This document shows, one piece after another, positions 55,724-59,699 of a stretch of 64,000 nucleotides of DNA. The stretch lies in assembly GCF_027579695.1 (NCBI RefSeq), contig NC_083572.1:18266421-18330420 (forward strand). The letters run 5' to 3'. How positions within the stretch are numbered: position 1 is the first letter of the stretch; each line of letters begins with the position of its first letter. The notes under the pieces were generated by a model, which worked only from the letters and a program-made list of their open reading frames with translations, was not told the origin of the DNA and did no database searches. The DNA comes from Neoarius graeffei (taxonomy: Eukaryota > Chordata > Actinopteri > Siluriformes > Ariidae). The position numbers were made by a program, and so were the translations under genes.

Positions 55724-56882
55724 ATTCCCAAAAATTTTCCAGTATAAAAATAAATCTAAGGTTCGGAGAAATGTTTCTATGTCAGTAAAGAAAACGGCAT
55801 ATTATGTAAGAGACGAAAACCTGAGGGTTTTTTTTTTACAAAAAAACATAATGAAGGCTTGTGGGTTTCGCAAATGCAGCAGTCAAAATCTCAAGAAGAA
55901 CTGCAGCTGTAGTTCTGGAAGATGCTCAGTACTTTCCTGAAAAACTGCACATATTGTCCCTGAGACTACTTTAGGGTCGTTAGTAGCTTTGTAATAATAG
56001 CTTTGTTTCATTTATTACTGCTATTTGGAGTTTTTTTTTTAACCTAGAAACATTATTTTTGAAGGCATCTTTGCTCCATAGCATTTCTTTGCACAGTACT
56101 GTATGTGCACGTGTTCCTGTGCGTAAAGCCGCACTTGTGTTTACAGATCTCACGTGTTCACCAGGTGCCCTGAGCTTACAGAAGCGCGCTGAAAGTGGCG
56201 TAAACATGCTCACTTTGAGAAGTTTGCACCGGATTTGCGCGGACACCATGTGGCTGTTCCTCAGGTTGCCCACGCGAAACATGAGCGTGAGTTTGCCGTC
56301 GCGCATCGAGATGGCCGCGTGCTCGCTGAACATGAGCGTCTCTGCGCGCTTTTTGGGCTGCGACATCTTGATGAACATGCAACCGATGAGGAAGGCGTCG
56401 ACGATGGAGCCCAGGATGGATTGGAAGAGGAACAGGATGATGCCTTCAGGGCACTTATCCGTGATGTAACGGTAGCCGTATCCGATGGTCGCCTCGGTCT
56501 CGATGAAGAAGAGGAAAGCGGACGGAAAGTTGTGCACGTTGGCGACGCACGGTGTGTAATTGTCGTTGCTGGCGCGCTCCAGGTCGCCGCGCACGAAGGC
56601 GATCAGCCACCACATGGAGGCCATGAACAGCCACGCTACCGTGTACGTGAGCACGAAGATGAACAGGTTCCAGCGCCACTTGAGGTCCACCAGAGTGGTG
56701 AAGAGGTCCGAGAGATAGCGGCTGGTCTCGCCGCCCAGGTTGCCGTGCTGCACGTTGCAGCGTCCGTTCTTATCCACGAAGCGCTGGCGCTTCTTCTTCT
56801 TCTCCTGCTTAAAAGCGCCGCCGCTCGAAGACGTCGTGGCTACCTGGAAATCGTCCCCGAATTTCTTCCGCAACGCTGACAT
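21815..56882 (-). CDS. KCNJ3: KCNJ3: Kir3.1 (GIRK1) potassium channel, three coding exons
   Basis: This gene encodes a G-protein-activated inward rectifier K+ channel subunit. It sits in the plasma membrane of excitable cells and works as a heterotetramer with Kir3.2 or Kir3.4, opening on Gbeta-gamma binding. The coding parts are 56882-56214 (669 nt), 47223-47007 (217 nt) and 22530-21815 (716 nt), in total 1602 nt or 533 codons plus stop. Human GIRK1 has 501 residues; the excess is in the distal tail. Recognition is from near-identity to the GIRK1 core. The start [13 protein letters not shown] matches vertebrate GIRK1, so an upstream in-frame ATG at 56945 is not used here. Splice sites are GT-AG with matching phases (0 after exon 1, 1 after exon 2). 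Introns of about 9.0 and 24.5 kb are filled with transposons but no exon is damaged. The gene looks functional. Confidence 0.97.
22531..22979. other. KCNJ3 intron 2, acceptor side
   Basis: The polypyrimidine tract and CAG acceptor lie at 22531-22545 (minus strand). The rest is AT-rich with no further feature before the Tc1 element at 22980. Confidence 0.6.
22980..24498 (-). mobile_element. Full-length Tc1-like element with broken transposase
   Basis: Inverted-repeat ends read CAGTGTCTTGCAAAAGTATTC (left) and, reverse-complemented, CACTATCTTGCAAAAGTATTC (right), with TA on each side (22978-22979 and 24499-24500). The 1519-bp length is normal for Tc1. Minus-strand transposase pieces include the HTH region ([39 protein letters not shown], about 24045-23840) and the first catalytic region ([10 protein letters not shown] frame, normally SDETK). 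They also include [14 protein letters not shown] (second Asp) and [14 protein letters not shown] (Glu) at about 23440-23330. At least two frameshifts separate these parts, so it cannot move itself. Confidence 0.93.
24715..25257 (-). mobile_element. Small inverted-repeat DNA element, copy 1
   Basis: The ends are CACTCACCGGCTACTTTAAT and, reverse-complemented from the right, CACTCACCGGCCACTTTATT, flanked by TA (24713-24714 and 25258-25259). A minus-strand stretch reads [28 protein letters not shown], a Tc1-type helix-turn-helix remnant. The catalytic part is missing. Two further partial copies lie head to head at 36232-36970. Confidence 0.8.
25258..25620. other. Intron 2 stretch, no feature
   Basis: No exon, repeat partner or motif recognised. 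Confidence 0.5.
25621..25745 (+). repeat. Retroelement-like 3' end repeat, copy 2
   Basis: A short diverged piece of the repeat described at 4600-5180 (GGATGGGTTCCTTTTTGAGTC then GGGACTTTTTCCTTACCACT). Confidence 0.6.
25867..25928. repeat. (TA)n microsatellite
   Basis: About 30 TA units, preceded by a CA-rich run. Similar TA arrays in this window lie at 37121-37184, 42560-42620 and 55690-55720. Confidence 0.95.
25929..26591. other. Intron 2 stretch, no feature
   Basis: No exon or repeat recognised. Confidence 0.5.
26705..27720. mobile_element. Inverted-repeat DNA element carrying a giant palindrome
   Basis: Terminal repeats are GGTGGGGTTTACATTAGACC at the left and, reverse-complemented, GGCCAAGTTTACATTAGACC at the right. 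The host SINE's ATA is duplicated (26702-26704 and 27721-27723). It shares ends and body blocks with the element at 29887-30561. Its central 592 bp is a perfect inverted repeat (separate entry). Open frames inside occur as mirror pairs and are not genes. No transposase is encoded. The 3-bp duplication fits a PIF/Harbinger-like source, by inference. Confidence 0.85.
26784..27375. repeat. 592-bp palindrome: two 287-bp arms, 18-bp spacer
   Basis: Left arm 26784-27070 and right arm 27089-27375 are reverse complements with no mismatch that I can find; the spacer is 27071-27088. Near the centre a block of about 30 bp (TTGGCGTTGCTGTGTGCACG) is repeated and also overlaps the spacer. The arms are CpG-rich. 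In the related element at 29887-30561 the same block occurs in tandem, not inverted. Confidence 0.95.
28179..28279. mobile_element. Short palindromic MITE
   Basis: A 101-bp sequence with inverted ends TGGGTTTCCCAAAAGC and GCTTTTGGGAAACCCA. Such foldback MITEs are common in teleosts. It is non-coding. Confidence 0.7.
28322..28710 (-). repeat. Retroelement-like repeat, copy 3 (inverted)
   Basis: The minus strand aligns to 4611-5180, with GGACTGCAGTTGTCATGAAC, the block CCGCCTGATCCATCCTGATG and the terminal AGCGCTATACAAATAAAC. The segment containing the GGGAGTTTTTCC block is deleted. Confidence 0.65.
28760..29479. other. Intron 2 stretch, no feature
   Basis: AT-rich DNA without recognised exon or repeat. 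Confidence 0.5.
29657..30680 (+). repeat. tRNA-derived SINE split by a 675-bp element
   Basis: Plus-strand SINE halves 29657-29886 and 30562-30680 are flanked by the perfect 13-bp duplication GATTATTAATAGG (29644-29656 and 30681-30693). The break is again at the SINE motif TCTATGTGTC, with TAT duplicated. Confidence 0.93.
29887..30561. mobile_element. Inverted-repeat DNA element, relative of 26705-27720
   Basis: Terminal repeats GGTGGTGTTTACATTAGACC and, inverted, GGTCTAATGTAAACACCACC are near perfect. TAT is duplicated at 29884-29886 and 30562-30564. Near the right end two tandem copies of a block of about 30 bp (TTGGCGTTGCTGTGTGCACG) precede CGTTTTAAAAACG. There is no protein frame. Confidence 0.88.
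30850..30966 (+). pseudogene. THAP-domain first-exon remnant
   Basis: The frame reads [18 protein letters not shown] then [17 protein letters not shown]. This is the N-terminal half of a THAP zinc-dependent DNA-binding domain: the first two zinc cysteines, the RF..K pair and the SFYRL block. The C-terminal Cys and His ligands would lie in a later exon and are absent. In copy A the equivalent frame ends at a splice donor; here the donor is lost. Confidence 0.65.
31010..33466 (+). mobile_element. Nearly intact hAT transposon
   Basis: 2457 bp bounded by TAGGGCTGTCAAA (left) and, inverted, TAGGAAGTCAAA (right), with a perfect 8-bp target duplication TTAATAAC (31002-31009 and 33467-33474). Subterminal AT-rich blocks (GTTAACGC, TTAATGCATTAATGCA at the left; TAATTAGATTAAAAATTTTAATC at the right) match the usual hAT layout. 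It encodes one transposase (31260-33147) with one intron. Its integrity suggests it is the youngest insertion of this nest. Confidence 0.93.
31260..33147 (+). pseudogene. hAT transposase, two exons, one frameshift
   Basis: Exon 1 (31260-32362) encodes about 368 residues. It has a BED-type zinc finger near residues 36-63 ([11 protein letters not shown], then YHINAKH) and the RNase-H-like catalytic core. The core includes [21 protein letters not shown] (about 165-185), [17 protein letters not shown] (about 229-247) and [10 protein letters not shown] (about 253-262). [16 protein letters not shown] (about 315-330) precedes the end of the exon. The donor GTAAGG (32363) and acceptor TACTGCAG (before 32500) define a 137-bp intron. 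Exon 2 continues in phase but loses frame near 32576-32590. The remaining frame (to the stop at 33145-33147) carries the hAT dimerisation block [20 protein letters not shown] and [11 protein letters not shown]. Only this single-base lesion is evident. In vertebrates such proteins bind element ends and catalyse excision. Confidence 0.9.
33906..35566. other. Intron 2 stretch with microsatellites
   Basis: Contains (CA)n at 34619-34640 and (GT)n at 34820-34850. No exon or dispersed repeat is recognised in the rest. Confidence 0.55.
35573..35941 (-). other. Unidentified 123-codon open frame
   Basis: The minus-strand frame is open from just after a stop at 35944-35942 to TAA at 35572-35570. It has protein-like composition: [53 protein letters not shown], then [20 protein letters not shown] and [17 protein letters not shown]. 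There is no ATG near the beginning, so it would be an internal exon or a retrotransposon fragment. A splice-acceptor-like TATTATATTACAG lies within the frame. I recognise no family. It sits inside KCNJ3 intron 2 on the gene's own strand but is not part of any known KCNJ3 protein. Confidence 0.4.
36232..36970. mobile_element. Two partial copies of a small DNA element, head to head
   Basis: 36232-36430 (plus orientation) and about 36570-36970 (minus orientation) are both diverged copies of the element at 24715-25257. Shared blocks include CAGGTCAAGAGCTT, TTGGTGCC, and GATTTTCACACACAACAGTC opposite its inverse. The spacer of about 140 bp is unrelated. The arrangement could be two insertions or an aberrant inverted duplication. 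Confidence 0.65.
37117..37184. repeat. (TA)n microsatellite
   Basis: About 32 TA units immediately upstream of the Crypton-like repeat copy. Confidence 0.95.
37195..37620 (+). mobile_element. Crypton-like repeat, copy 2
   Basis: It aligns with 7290-7700. The start at 37240 reads [20 protein letters not shown], then shifts frame, and a splice-donor GTAAGA follows at 37352. Both copies continue into the same non-coding block (TCACAAATTGCTACTGT, GTTTGTTTACATTCTAAGCGG, CCAACTCGGTGCTATGTGCC). This shows that the repeat is longer than the exon. Confidence 0.5.
37651..38044 (-). repeat. tRNA-derived SINE with (CATC)n tail
   Basis: Minus-strand copy whose 3' tail is an expanded CCAT array (37655-37700). 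Its head ends at 38044, directly against the Tc1 element that starts at 38045. No clear target-site duplication is visible. Confidence 0.88.
38045..39658 (-). mobile_element. Full-length Tc1-like element with inactivated transposase
   Basis: Terminal repeats share GGCATGCAAAAGYTTGGGCACCC in both directions, with TA at the right (39659-39660). Minus-strand coding parts in order are an N-terminal HTH ([19 protein letters not shown], about 39260-39200), a second HTH/linker ([22 protein letters not shown], about 39045-38980), [11 protein letters not shown] with the first Asp, LQ-stop-DNDPKHT with the second Asp (a TAA stop at about 38564) and [17 protein letters not shown] with Glu (about 38480-38430). 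A frameshift and the stop make it inactive. Confidence 0.92.
39660..39735 (-). repeat. End fragment of the GTCTTAGGC-type small element
   Basis: ACAAAGTTTGTATGAAAAAAATAGGGTGCC then TAAGACTTTTGCAAAGTACT is the inverted left end of the element seen complete at 49397-50276. Only the terminus is present. Confidence 0.65.
39736..40195. repeat. Non-autonomous DNA-element-like repeat
   Basis: The segment contains CAGATCCTTACGCTTGCCCA, TTTTTCCTGCTTCCAACACG and ATAATCAATGTTATTCACTT, blocks I recognise from a common fish interspersed repeat. Its inverted ends are not visible, and its class is uncertain. Confidence 0.45.
40203..40487. mobile_element. Small Tc1/mariner-type inverted-repeat element, copy 2
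   Basis: Ends GTCAAAAGTTTGGACACACC and, at the right, GGTGTGTTCAAACGTTTGAC are inverted. It is the same family as 17345-17608 and lies in opposite orientation by its interior blocks (AAGTCACTTCATGTC, GTTGAGCAGTTCTTGACAT). Confidence 0.8.
40513..41235 (+). mobile_element. hAT-like non-autonomous element with N-terminal coding remnant
   Basis: The ends CAGGCTTTCGTCTAAACTGG and, inverted from the right, CAGGGTTTTTTCTAGAAAAA are weakly alike. GGGCGC-type blocks lie just inside both (GCGCCCTCTTAC; GAGCGCCCTCATAC). A start at 40981 reads [23 protein letters not shown] and is followed by non-homologous sequence, as in deletion derivatives of hAT elements. No clean 8-bp duplication is visible, because an ATT array flanks it. 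Confidence 0.45.
41265..41870 (-). pseudogene. LINE polyprotein C-terminal fragments
   Basis: The minus strand reads [20 protein letters not shown], then [20 protein letters not shown] and [19 protein letters not shown] (41539-41330). This pattern (V.GALG.VK.G.. then LQK..LLGTA.ILR) ends many fish and invertebrate LINE pol proteins. A more upstream piece, [20 protein letters not shown], is at about 41850-41790. A SINE 3' fragment (41594-41692) lies between them. Confidence 0.55.
41594..41692 (+). repeat. SINE 3' fragment
   Basis: Matches the 3' third of the main SINE from CCCTGTGATGACCTGG to the CTGTAGAACA block, embedded in LINE sequence. Confidence 0.75.
41876..42060 (-). repeat. SINE 3' fragment between (ATT)n arrays
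   Basis: A minus-strand SINE tail (CCATCC repeats at 41896-41922, body to about 42017) is bounded on both sides by ATT arrays (41879-41893 and 42018-42058). The SINE 5' half is missing. Confidence 0.75.
42061..43224. other. Intron 2 stretch, no gene; (TA)n array
   Basis: A (TA)n array occupies 42560-42620. The rest shows no exon and no repeat partner. Confidence 0.55.
43476..43844 (+). repeat. Full-length tRNA-derived SINE
   Basis: A nearly consensus copy, inserted in an AAT/AAC-rich run. The flanking AATAATAATAAT makes the target duplication ambiguous. Confidence 0.93.
43935..44580 (+). pseudogene. Tc1-like transposase remnant
   Basis: Plus-strand coding blocks in broken frames: [26 protein letters not shown] HTH sequence (about 43975-44040), then [20 protein letters not shown] and [20 protein letters not shown] (44255-44390). 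The [20 protein letters not shown] block follows (to about 44455). The expected second catalytic Asp block after it is replaced by a frame that ends in stops. It is the same family as 15276-17331. Confidence 0.75.
44815..45190 (-). mobile_element. THAP-bearing element, copy C (truncated)
   Basis: Starts at 44813 with TAGACATGTAATGATTCACT, the inverted right terminus, then runs through the AT-rich body (TATTGGGTTCATGC, AATAGGCCTTTTCTTAATA) and stops at about 45190 before the THAP exon. It joins Tc1 DNA on both sides. Confidence 0.75.
45438..45773 (-). repeat. Full-length SINE with tRNA-like head and 5S-rRNA-like 3' part
   Basis: Flanked by the perfect 12-bp duplication GTTTGCAGGAAG (45426-45437 and 45774-45785). 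Read on the minus strand, the head at 45773 has an A-box-like TTGGCCTAGTAGTTAGC and a B-box-like GAGTTTGACTC. The body holds ATCATAAAAATGGTGCCTAC. Near the 3' end, minus-strand sequence at about 45502-45459 reads GGTTGGTTAGTACTGGGACA, then GGAGACTACCCGGGAAGACC. This resembles the 3' half of vertebrate 5S rRNA, including the region of its internal C box, in sense orientation. A partial copy is at 75-289. Confidence 0.8.
46110..47006. other. Intron 2, donor side, no repeat
   Basis: AT-rich sequence without recognised repeat up to the exon 2 donor (GTAAAA on the minus strand at 47006-47001). Confidence 0.5.
47007..47223 (-). CDS. KCNJ3: KCNJ3 exon 2
   Basis: It encodes residues 224-295 and the first base of codon 296. 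It begins [20 protein letters not shown] after the acceptor CTGTAG and ends ILEGIVETT before the donor. The segment forms the first beta strands of the cytoplasmic domain. It includes [20 protein letters not shown] and [13 protein letters not shown], the pore-facing and subunit-contact region conserved in all GIRKs. The reading frame is intact and matches mammalian GIRK1 except for scattered conservative changes. Confidence 0.96.
47224..47810. other. Intron 1, acceptor side, no repeat
   Basis: The acceptor tract is followed leftward-to-rightward by AT-rich DNA without recognised repeats. A degenerate CTGGTCCTGTACATTTTGGTG block at 47588-47615 may be an old repeat scrap. Confidence 0.5.
47823..48186 (+). 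repeat. Full-length tRNA-derived SINE
   Basis: 12-bp duplication AGGTATAGTTAC (47811-47822 and 48187-48198). Close to consensus, with intact A and B boxes and GAGATAATGAGAGAATGAATG tail. Confidence 0.94.
48242..49092 (-). repeat. tRNA-derived SINE split by a 529-bp element
   Basis: SINE parts 48242-48367 and 48897-49092 are flanked by GCAATCAAACT / GCAAGCAAACT (48231-48241 and 49093-49103; one mismatch). The insertion lies at the same SINE motif, GACACATAGA, as in the copies at 26604 and 29657. Confidence 0.9.
48368..48896. mobile_element. Inverted-repeat DNA element (relative of 8195-9452 by its ends)
   Basis: Ends TACCCCTTTTCCACCA and, inverted from the right, TGCCCCTTTTCCACCA are flanked by ATA (48365-48367 and 48897-48899). 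Subterminal GGGCTGGTTCGGGGCCAGTG is inverted at the right as well. The interior has a tandem TACGTCATTACGTCGCTGTA repeat (48503-48545) and a GCA/ACA/ATA triplet array at 48609-48642. There is no transposase. Confidence 0.85.
49104..49394. other. Intron 1 stretch, no feature
   Basis: Nothing recognised apart from a short AATAAAATAAAATAA run at 49107-49120. Confidence 0.45.
49397..50276. mobile_element. Tc1-derived non-autonomous element (GTCTTAGGC ends), copy 1
   Basis: Ends CAGTACTGTACAAAAGTCTTAGGC-like and, inverted, GCCTAAGACTTTTGCACAGG near 50250-50276 are bounded by TA. It hosts a SINE at 49478-49813. Second copy: 54716-56101. End fragment: 39660-39735. Its interior has no open frame. 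Confidence 0.82.
49478..49813 (+). repeat. Full-length tRNA-derived SINE; family description
   Basis: This is a young copy of the window's dominant SINE, about 330-370 bp in full. A tRNA-like head has an A-box-like TGGTGTAGTGG and a perfect B box GGTTCGAGCCC, the RNA polymerase III internal promoter. The body includes AGTTTGCATGTTCTCC, GTCCAAAGACATGCAGGTTA, TAAATTGACCGTAGGTGTGA and CAGGGTGTACCCCGCCTT. The tail is a GATGAGATGAGATGA run in young copies or (TGGA)n in older ones. Here the target duplication is GACTTCTACATT (49466-49477 and 49814-49825), and a deletion removes the GTGTCCGCGTGGG segment. More than twenty full or partial copies lie in the window, on both strands. Confidence 0.96.
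50440..50700 (-). repeat. Degenerate tRNA-headed SINE
   Basis: The minus strand retains a recognisable order: a worn B box (GGTTCAATCC at about 50640), GGAGGAAGCCAGAGCACC-type and AGATGAAACCCACAAGGACA blocks. It is much older than the other copies and may belong to a related family. Confidence 0.5.
50921..52544 (-). mobile_element. IR/DR-type Tc1-like element, nearly intact
   Basis: The 1624-bp element has long inverted repeats of about 200 bp (50921-51140 and 52320-52544). Each holds two copies of a TGTGAACCTTT core: an outer GAAAGTTTGTGAACC and an inner AAAGTATGTGAACC. This is the IR/DR arrangement of Sleeping-Beauty-like elements. TA lies at 50919-50920 and 52545-52546. The transposase reads on the minus strand: [20 protein letters not shown] and [20 protein letters not shown] (paired-like HTH, about 52150-52030), a [12 protein letters not shown] linker with an NLS-like basic region, [10 protein letters not shown] (first Asp, near 51715), [12 protein letters not shown] (second Asp, near 51440) and [14 protein letters not shown] (Glu, near 51340). 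Lesions: a frame change near the start codon and a TGA at 51583-51585 in place of the usual Trp. Confidence 0.95.
52560..52845 (+). repeat. Retroelement-like 3' end repeat, copy 4
   Basis: Starts at the ATTTCATGTTAAAACTG block and ends at GTGCTATAAAAATAAATAAA. It is highly similar to 4915-5165, a longer shared stretch than in the other copies. It begins directly after the Tc1 element. Confidence 0.75.
52850..53330 (-). pseudogene. Relic of another Tc1-like transposase
   Basis: Minus-strand scraps include [20 protein letters not shown] (about 53270-53210) and [20 protein letters not shown] (about 53025-52965). They resemble Tc1 transposase segments around the first catalytic Asp (normally SDE...FYVRR). 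Many stops separate them, and the inverted ends are not seen. Confidence 0.45.
53331..53810. other. Intron 1 stretch, no feature
   Basis: A short tandem duplication of TTTTGTCCTTCAGTGATCCACTAT occurs at 53325-53371. Nothing else is recognised. Confidence 0.5.
53811..54275 (+). repeat. Retroelement-like repeat, copy 5 (diverged)
   Basis: Contains CCTCTGGACCTGCCTGATTC, a block also at 4676-4692 in copy 1, and ends with GGGGAGTTTTTCCTTATTGC and TTGCTCATCAGGGATCTAAA. The oldest copy by divergence. Confidence 0.55.
54276..54628. repeat. Interspersed repeat of uncertain class
   Basis: The block begins TTACCTCCATCAACTCTGTT and ends TGCACTCTACCGAGTGCCCT. It holds an internal near-duplication of AACTCAAAAAGTAGTAAACT / AACTCAAAAAGTAGTAAACG at 54352 and 54489. 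This composition is typical of a widespread animal DNA repeat. No second copy is in the window. Confidence 0.5.
54798..54847. repeat. Tight hairpin, 24-bp arms, 2-nt loop
   Basis: Arms 54798-54821 and 54824-54847 are inverted repeats with one mismatch around TT. The core GGAAAATATCAGACC is mirrored. It probably marks the end of the element inserted inside the Tc1-derived copy. A transcript would form a long stem. Confidence 0.9.
55325..55664 (-). repeat. Full-length tRNA-derived SINE
   Basis: 12-bp duplication TCGACATGATCA (55313-55324 and 55665-55676). The 3' tail is (CCAT)n-like. The insertion point corresponds to the point used by the SINE in the sister element at 49466. Confidence 0.93.
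56214..56882 (-). CDS. KCNJ3: KCNJ3 exon 1 (N-terminus, membrane core, first cytoplasmic part)
   Basis: It encodes residues 1-223. The cytoplasmic N-terminus includes [17 protein letters not shown] (about 32-48). TM1 is about 71-95 ([20 protein letters not shown]). An N-glycosylation sequon NYT is at 108. The pore helix and filter TIGYG are at 132-136, with Phe126 in the pore helix (equivalent to human Phe137, the GIRK1 hallmark that favours heteromers). TM2 is about 147-171, with Asp162 (human Asp173) facing the pore. [13 protein letters not shown] at about 174-186 is the PIP2 and G-protein coupling zone. The donor GTGAGC follows Lys223 at 56213-56208. The N-terminus is 11 residues shorter than human because a Gln/Pro-rich stretch is absent. 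Confidence 0.97.
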
Positions 56883-57480
56883 GGTGTTGCCGGTGAAGTT
56901 AGGGCAGATCCGGCTGAGCGTTATCGCGTCTCTCTTTGCGCACAATCTCCGATCTTGGCTTCAGGCTGTTCAGAGCTCTCCCGCACACGCCTCTGTTTCC
57001 CGCATGTCGAACCCCGACACTAAAAAAAGTTGCGAATGAAAGATTTTTAGGATGCTGATTGAGAGAAGTGTAAGTGCTGGAGGTGATAAGGGTCCGAGCG
57101 CATCAGCTCTCTGCGCCACAGGATATCCCCTCGGCTGTGCCTCTGTCATGGGACAGGATGATGCCTTTCAGATCAGGTTTTGACTTAAAGCTCGAAATGT
57201 CCAGATATGATAACAGGTTAAAAACAACAATAACAACAACACATGAAGAATCTGCGCTCTCGGCTGCAGGCGCATCAGTAGCTGACTCAGACCTGCTTTT
57301 TCAAGTGATGCAAAAAAAAAAATCTTGTGAAAAGATTCCTAAATCTGACCCGTCAGAACCCCCTGCTCCAACTTTCCCGTGTCACCATGACAGAATCAGT
57401 GCAGTCCGTCATCCACCTCCTCTCATCCACCGCGTTCTCCTGACTGTCATTTGGAAACGAATCGGTTCTTTTTGAATGAC
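56883..57480 (-). promoter_or_regulatory. KCNJ3: KCNJ3 5' UTR and proximal promoter region
   Basis: Transcription runs leftward, so this is the upstream side. It is free of recognised transposons, unlike the surroundings, and continues the GC/CpG-rich character of exon 1 to about 57000. No unambiguous TATA box or transcription start could be chosen. The assignment rests on position alone. Confidence 0.5.
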
Positions 57481-57640
57481 TCTTTTAAAACGAGTCGGGA
57501 TAATCGATTCCTCGGCACGATTCCTGAACGCATGTTGTGCTTGACGTATGGTTTCACAAGCTTAAAGGAGAACTGAAGGCACATTTTTTTTAAATTACCA
57601 AAATTCTATTTCTCTAATTTTATTAAATGGAATGCATTTC

Positions 57641-57972
57641 GGGGCGGCACGGTGGCGTAGTGGTTAGCGCTGTTGCCTCACAGCAAGAAGGTCCTGGGTT
57701 CGAGCCCCGGGGCCGGCGAGGGCCTTTCTGTGTGGAGTTTGCATGTTCTCCCCGTTTGCTCCGGTTTCCCCACAGTCCAAAGACATGCAGGTTAGGTTAA
57801 CTGGTGACTCTAAATTGAGTGTGAATGGTTGTCTGTGTCTATGTGTCAGCCCTGTGATGACCTGGTGACTTGTCCAGGGTGTACCCCGCCTTTTGCCCGT
57901 AGTCAGCTGGGATAGGCTCCAGCTTGCCTGCGACCCTGTAGAAGGATAAAGCGGCTAGAGATAATGAGATGA
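57641..57972 (+). repeat. Full-length tRNA-derived SINE
   Basis: 12-bp duplication GGAATGCATTTC (57629-57640 and 57973-57984). Small deletions lie after CTCCCCGT and after TAAATTGA. Confidence 0.94.
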
Positions 57973-58387
57973 GGAATGCATTTCTGACAGCTATTTTGTC
58001 GCTGCTATAGCAAGTTACGAGTGTTTGAAATATGCTATATCAGTCCATATGTCAAAGGCCGTAAACAAGATTTGTCGAGACCTGTACGAGACATCGTAGG
58101 ACGGAAGTAAAACGTACAGCAGAAATCAAAGTGACCGACATCTGCCGACGTTGTCAAAAGATGCGCGCGCCCTCTTTTGAATGCTGATAAGCCGTTAGTT
58201 TTGTTTGTTTTGATAGCAATCAGGAAAGTTTGAAAAAAAGTAGGCAGTAATCGTCGCACAAGTCTCATGAAGATCGCGCGGATAAAGTGACACCTGCCAT
58301 GGACCAAATGAACTAAATTCAACACAGCCAAAAACCGAATAGGCCGATAAAGTATAATTTTTAATTGCAATTAGTTGCCAATACGAG

Positions 58388-58749
58388 GCAGCACGGTGGT
58401 GTAGTGGTCAGCACTGTCGCCTCACAACAAGAAGGTCCTGGGTTCGAGTCCAGCGGCCGGCGAGGGCCTTTCTGTGTGGAGTTTGCATGTTCTCCCCGTG
58501 TCTGCATGGGTTTCCTCCGGGTGCTCCAGTTTCCCCCACAATCCAAAGACATGCAGGTTAGGCTAATTGTTGGCTCTAAATTGACCGTAGGTGTGAATGG
58601 TTGTGTGTCTCTATGTGTCAGCCCTGCGATAACCTGGAGACTTGTCAGGGTGTACCCCGCCTCTCACCCATAGTCAGCTGGGATAGGCTCCAGCTTGCCT
58701 GCAACCCTGTAGAACAGGGTAAGCAGCTACAGATAATGGATGGATGGAT
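58388..58749 (+). repeat. Full-length tRNA-derived SINE, older subfamily
   Basis: A 15-bp perfect duplication AGTTGCCAATACGAG (58373-58387 and 58750-58764). Tail is GGATGGATGGAT, as in other older copies. Confidence 0.94.
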
Positions 58750-58859
58750 AGTTGCCAATACGAGTCACGATATAAGGTTACTAAAACTGAAAACCTAATT
58801 GAATAACACGTTAATTAAGAAATAAAGCAAGTTTAAAAATGACTTCAGTCCTCCTTTAA

Positions 58860-59210
58860 GCCTGTTTATTTAGTGACAATAGAAATTAACTTCTGAATGC
58901 ATGGCCAACATTTTCTGCACGTTGTAGGACATCTCCCCATCTGACACTGGGATTCAGTTATCCTGGGATCAGACCACACACGATATATTTGTCTTGTACA
59001 ATGGTCACCATGTCAGATTAGGGTATCATAGTGCCATAAATTCTTGCTGTGTCTTAATCAGGAGACTAGCAACACTACAAGTTTAGCCTCGACCAATCAT
59101 CTTTCATGTTATTAGGAAGGAGGGTCAAGAAATGTTCAGTTGTGACTCCAGGAGGAACGTCAAGGAACACATCGTAGAAGTTGTCGTAGAAGAACTAGAC
59201 AAGAAATTTT
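58860..59210. other. Upstream stretch, no feature
   Basis: No exon or recognised repeat. Confidence 0.45.
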
Positions 59211-59214
59211 TTTT

Positions 59215-59690
59215 GACATGCTAGACTTTTCGTTGGGGTGTCATGAGGCACCCCATGCCACATTGCTGTTCTTCAGTTATGTCTACACTACAAGGTCTGT
59301 TGTACAAGACCTCATGAACATCCGCTGGTGGCATAACGTGACCAATATGGAAGTGTTACATTGGGCAAAATTGACCTCAGTTGACACAATGGTGAGAACA
59401 TCAAGGTTGCGCTGGCTGGGACACATCTGGCGCATGCCAGAAAACAGAAAGAGATAGAAAGACGCTATCAAAGAGGATATGAAGGCTTTTGGAATCAGCT
59501 CAGATTGGTACACACTCACCCAGTCCAGACCAGGCTGGCAAGCAGCAGTCCATAAAGGTGCTGAGTTGGCAGAAGCTGCTGCATCAACAAAAGCAGCCCA
59601 GCGGAGACAGAAGAGACATGAACAGCGTCCCCCATCGTCATTCGTGACGGGGACATAAGAGAGAGAAGAAGAAGAAGAGGCCTGTTCGTC
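59215..59690 (+). pseudogene. LINE polyprotein C-terminal fragment (RTE/CR1-like)
   Basis: The plus strand reads DLMNIRWWHNVTNMEVLHWA, then KLTSVDTMVRTSRLRWLGHI and WRMPENRK (59310-59455). After a stop it continues KEDMKAFGISSDWYTLTQSR and AELAEAAASTKAAQRRQKRH (to about 59640). The RLRWLGH-RMP...R block is a hallmark of the region after the reverse transcriptase in many fish LINEs. The reverse transcriptase itself is missing, as expected for a 5'-truncated copy. Confidence 0.7.
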
Positions 59691-59699
59691 ATTCCTGAT

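Larger units (their letters stand above)
54716..56101. mobile_element. Tc1-derived non-autonomous element, copy 2, with insertions
   Basis: Left end CAGTACTGTGCAAAAGTCTT (after TA 54714-54715) and right end CTTTGCACAGTACTG (before TA 56102-56103). It shares CATAATGAAGGCTTGTGGGTT and GGAAGATGCTCAGTA with copy 1. Roughly 54790-55300 is foreign DNA with a hairpin at its left. A SINE sits at 55325-55664 and a TA array at 55690-55720. The right end lies about 112 bp inside intron 1 from the KCNJ3 exon 1 donor. Confidence 0.75.
57566..58855. mobile_element. TTAA-flanked inverted-repeat element hosting two SINEs
   Basis: Ends AGGAGAACTGAAGGCACATT and, inverted from the right, AGGAGGACTGAAGTCATTTT lie between TTAA at 57562-57565 and 58856-58859. 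A TTAA target suggests a piggyBac-type origin, as for 16192-17078. Without its two SINEs it is about 0.6 kb and lacks a transposase frame. Confidence 0.72.

Noticed and set aside
56235..56879. 214-codon plus-strand open frame opposite KCNJ3 exon 1
   Set aside because: It is the antisense shadow of the GC-rich coding exon and is low-complexity (Glu/Val/His-rich). No start context or domain supports it.
56883..56945. Upstream in-frame ATG at 56945 as the KCNJ3 start
   Set aside because: The 21 extra residues do not match GIRK1, whereas [13 protein letters not shown] at 56882 matches the known vertebrate start.
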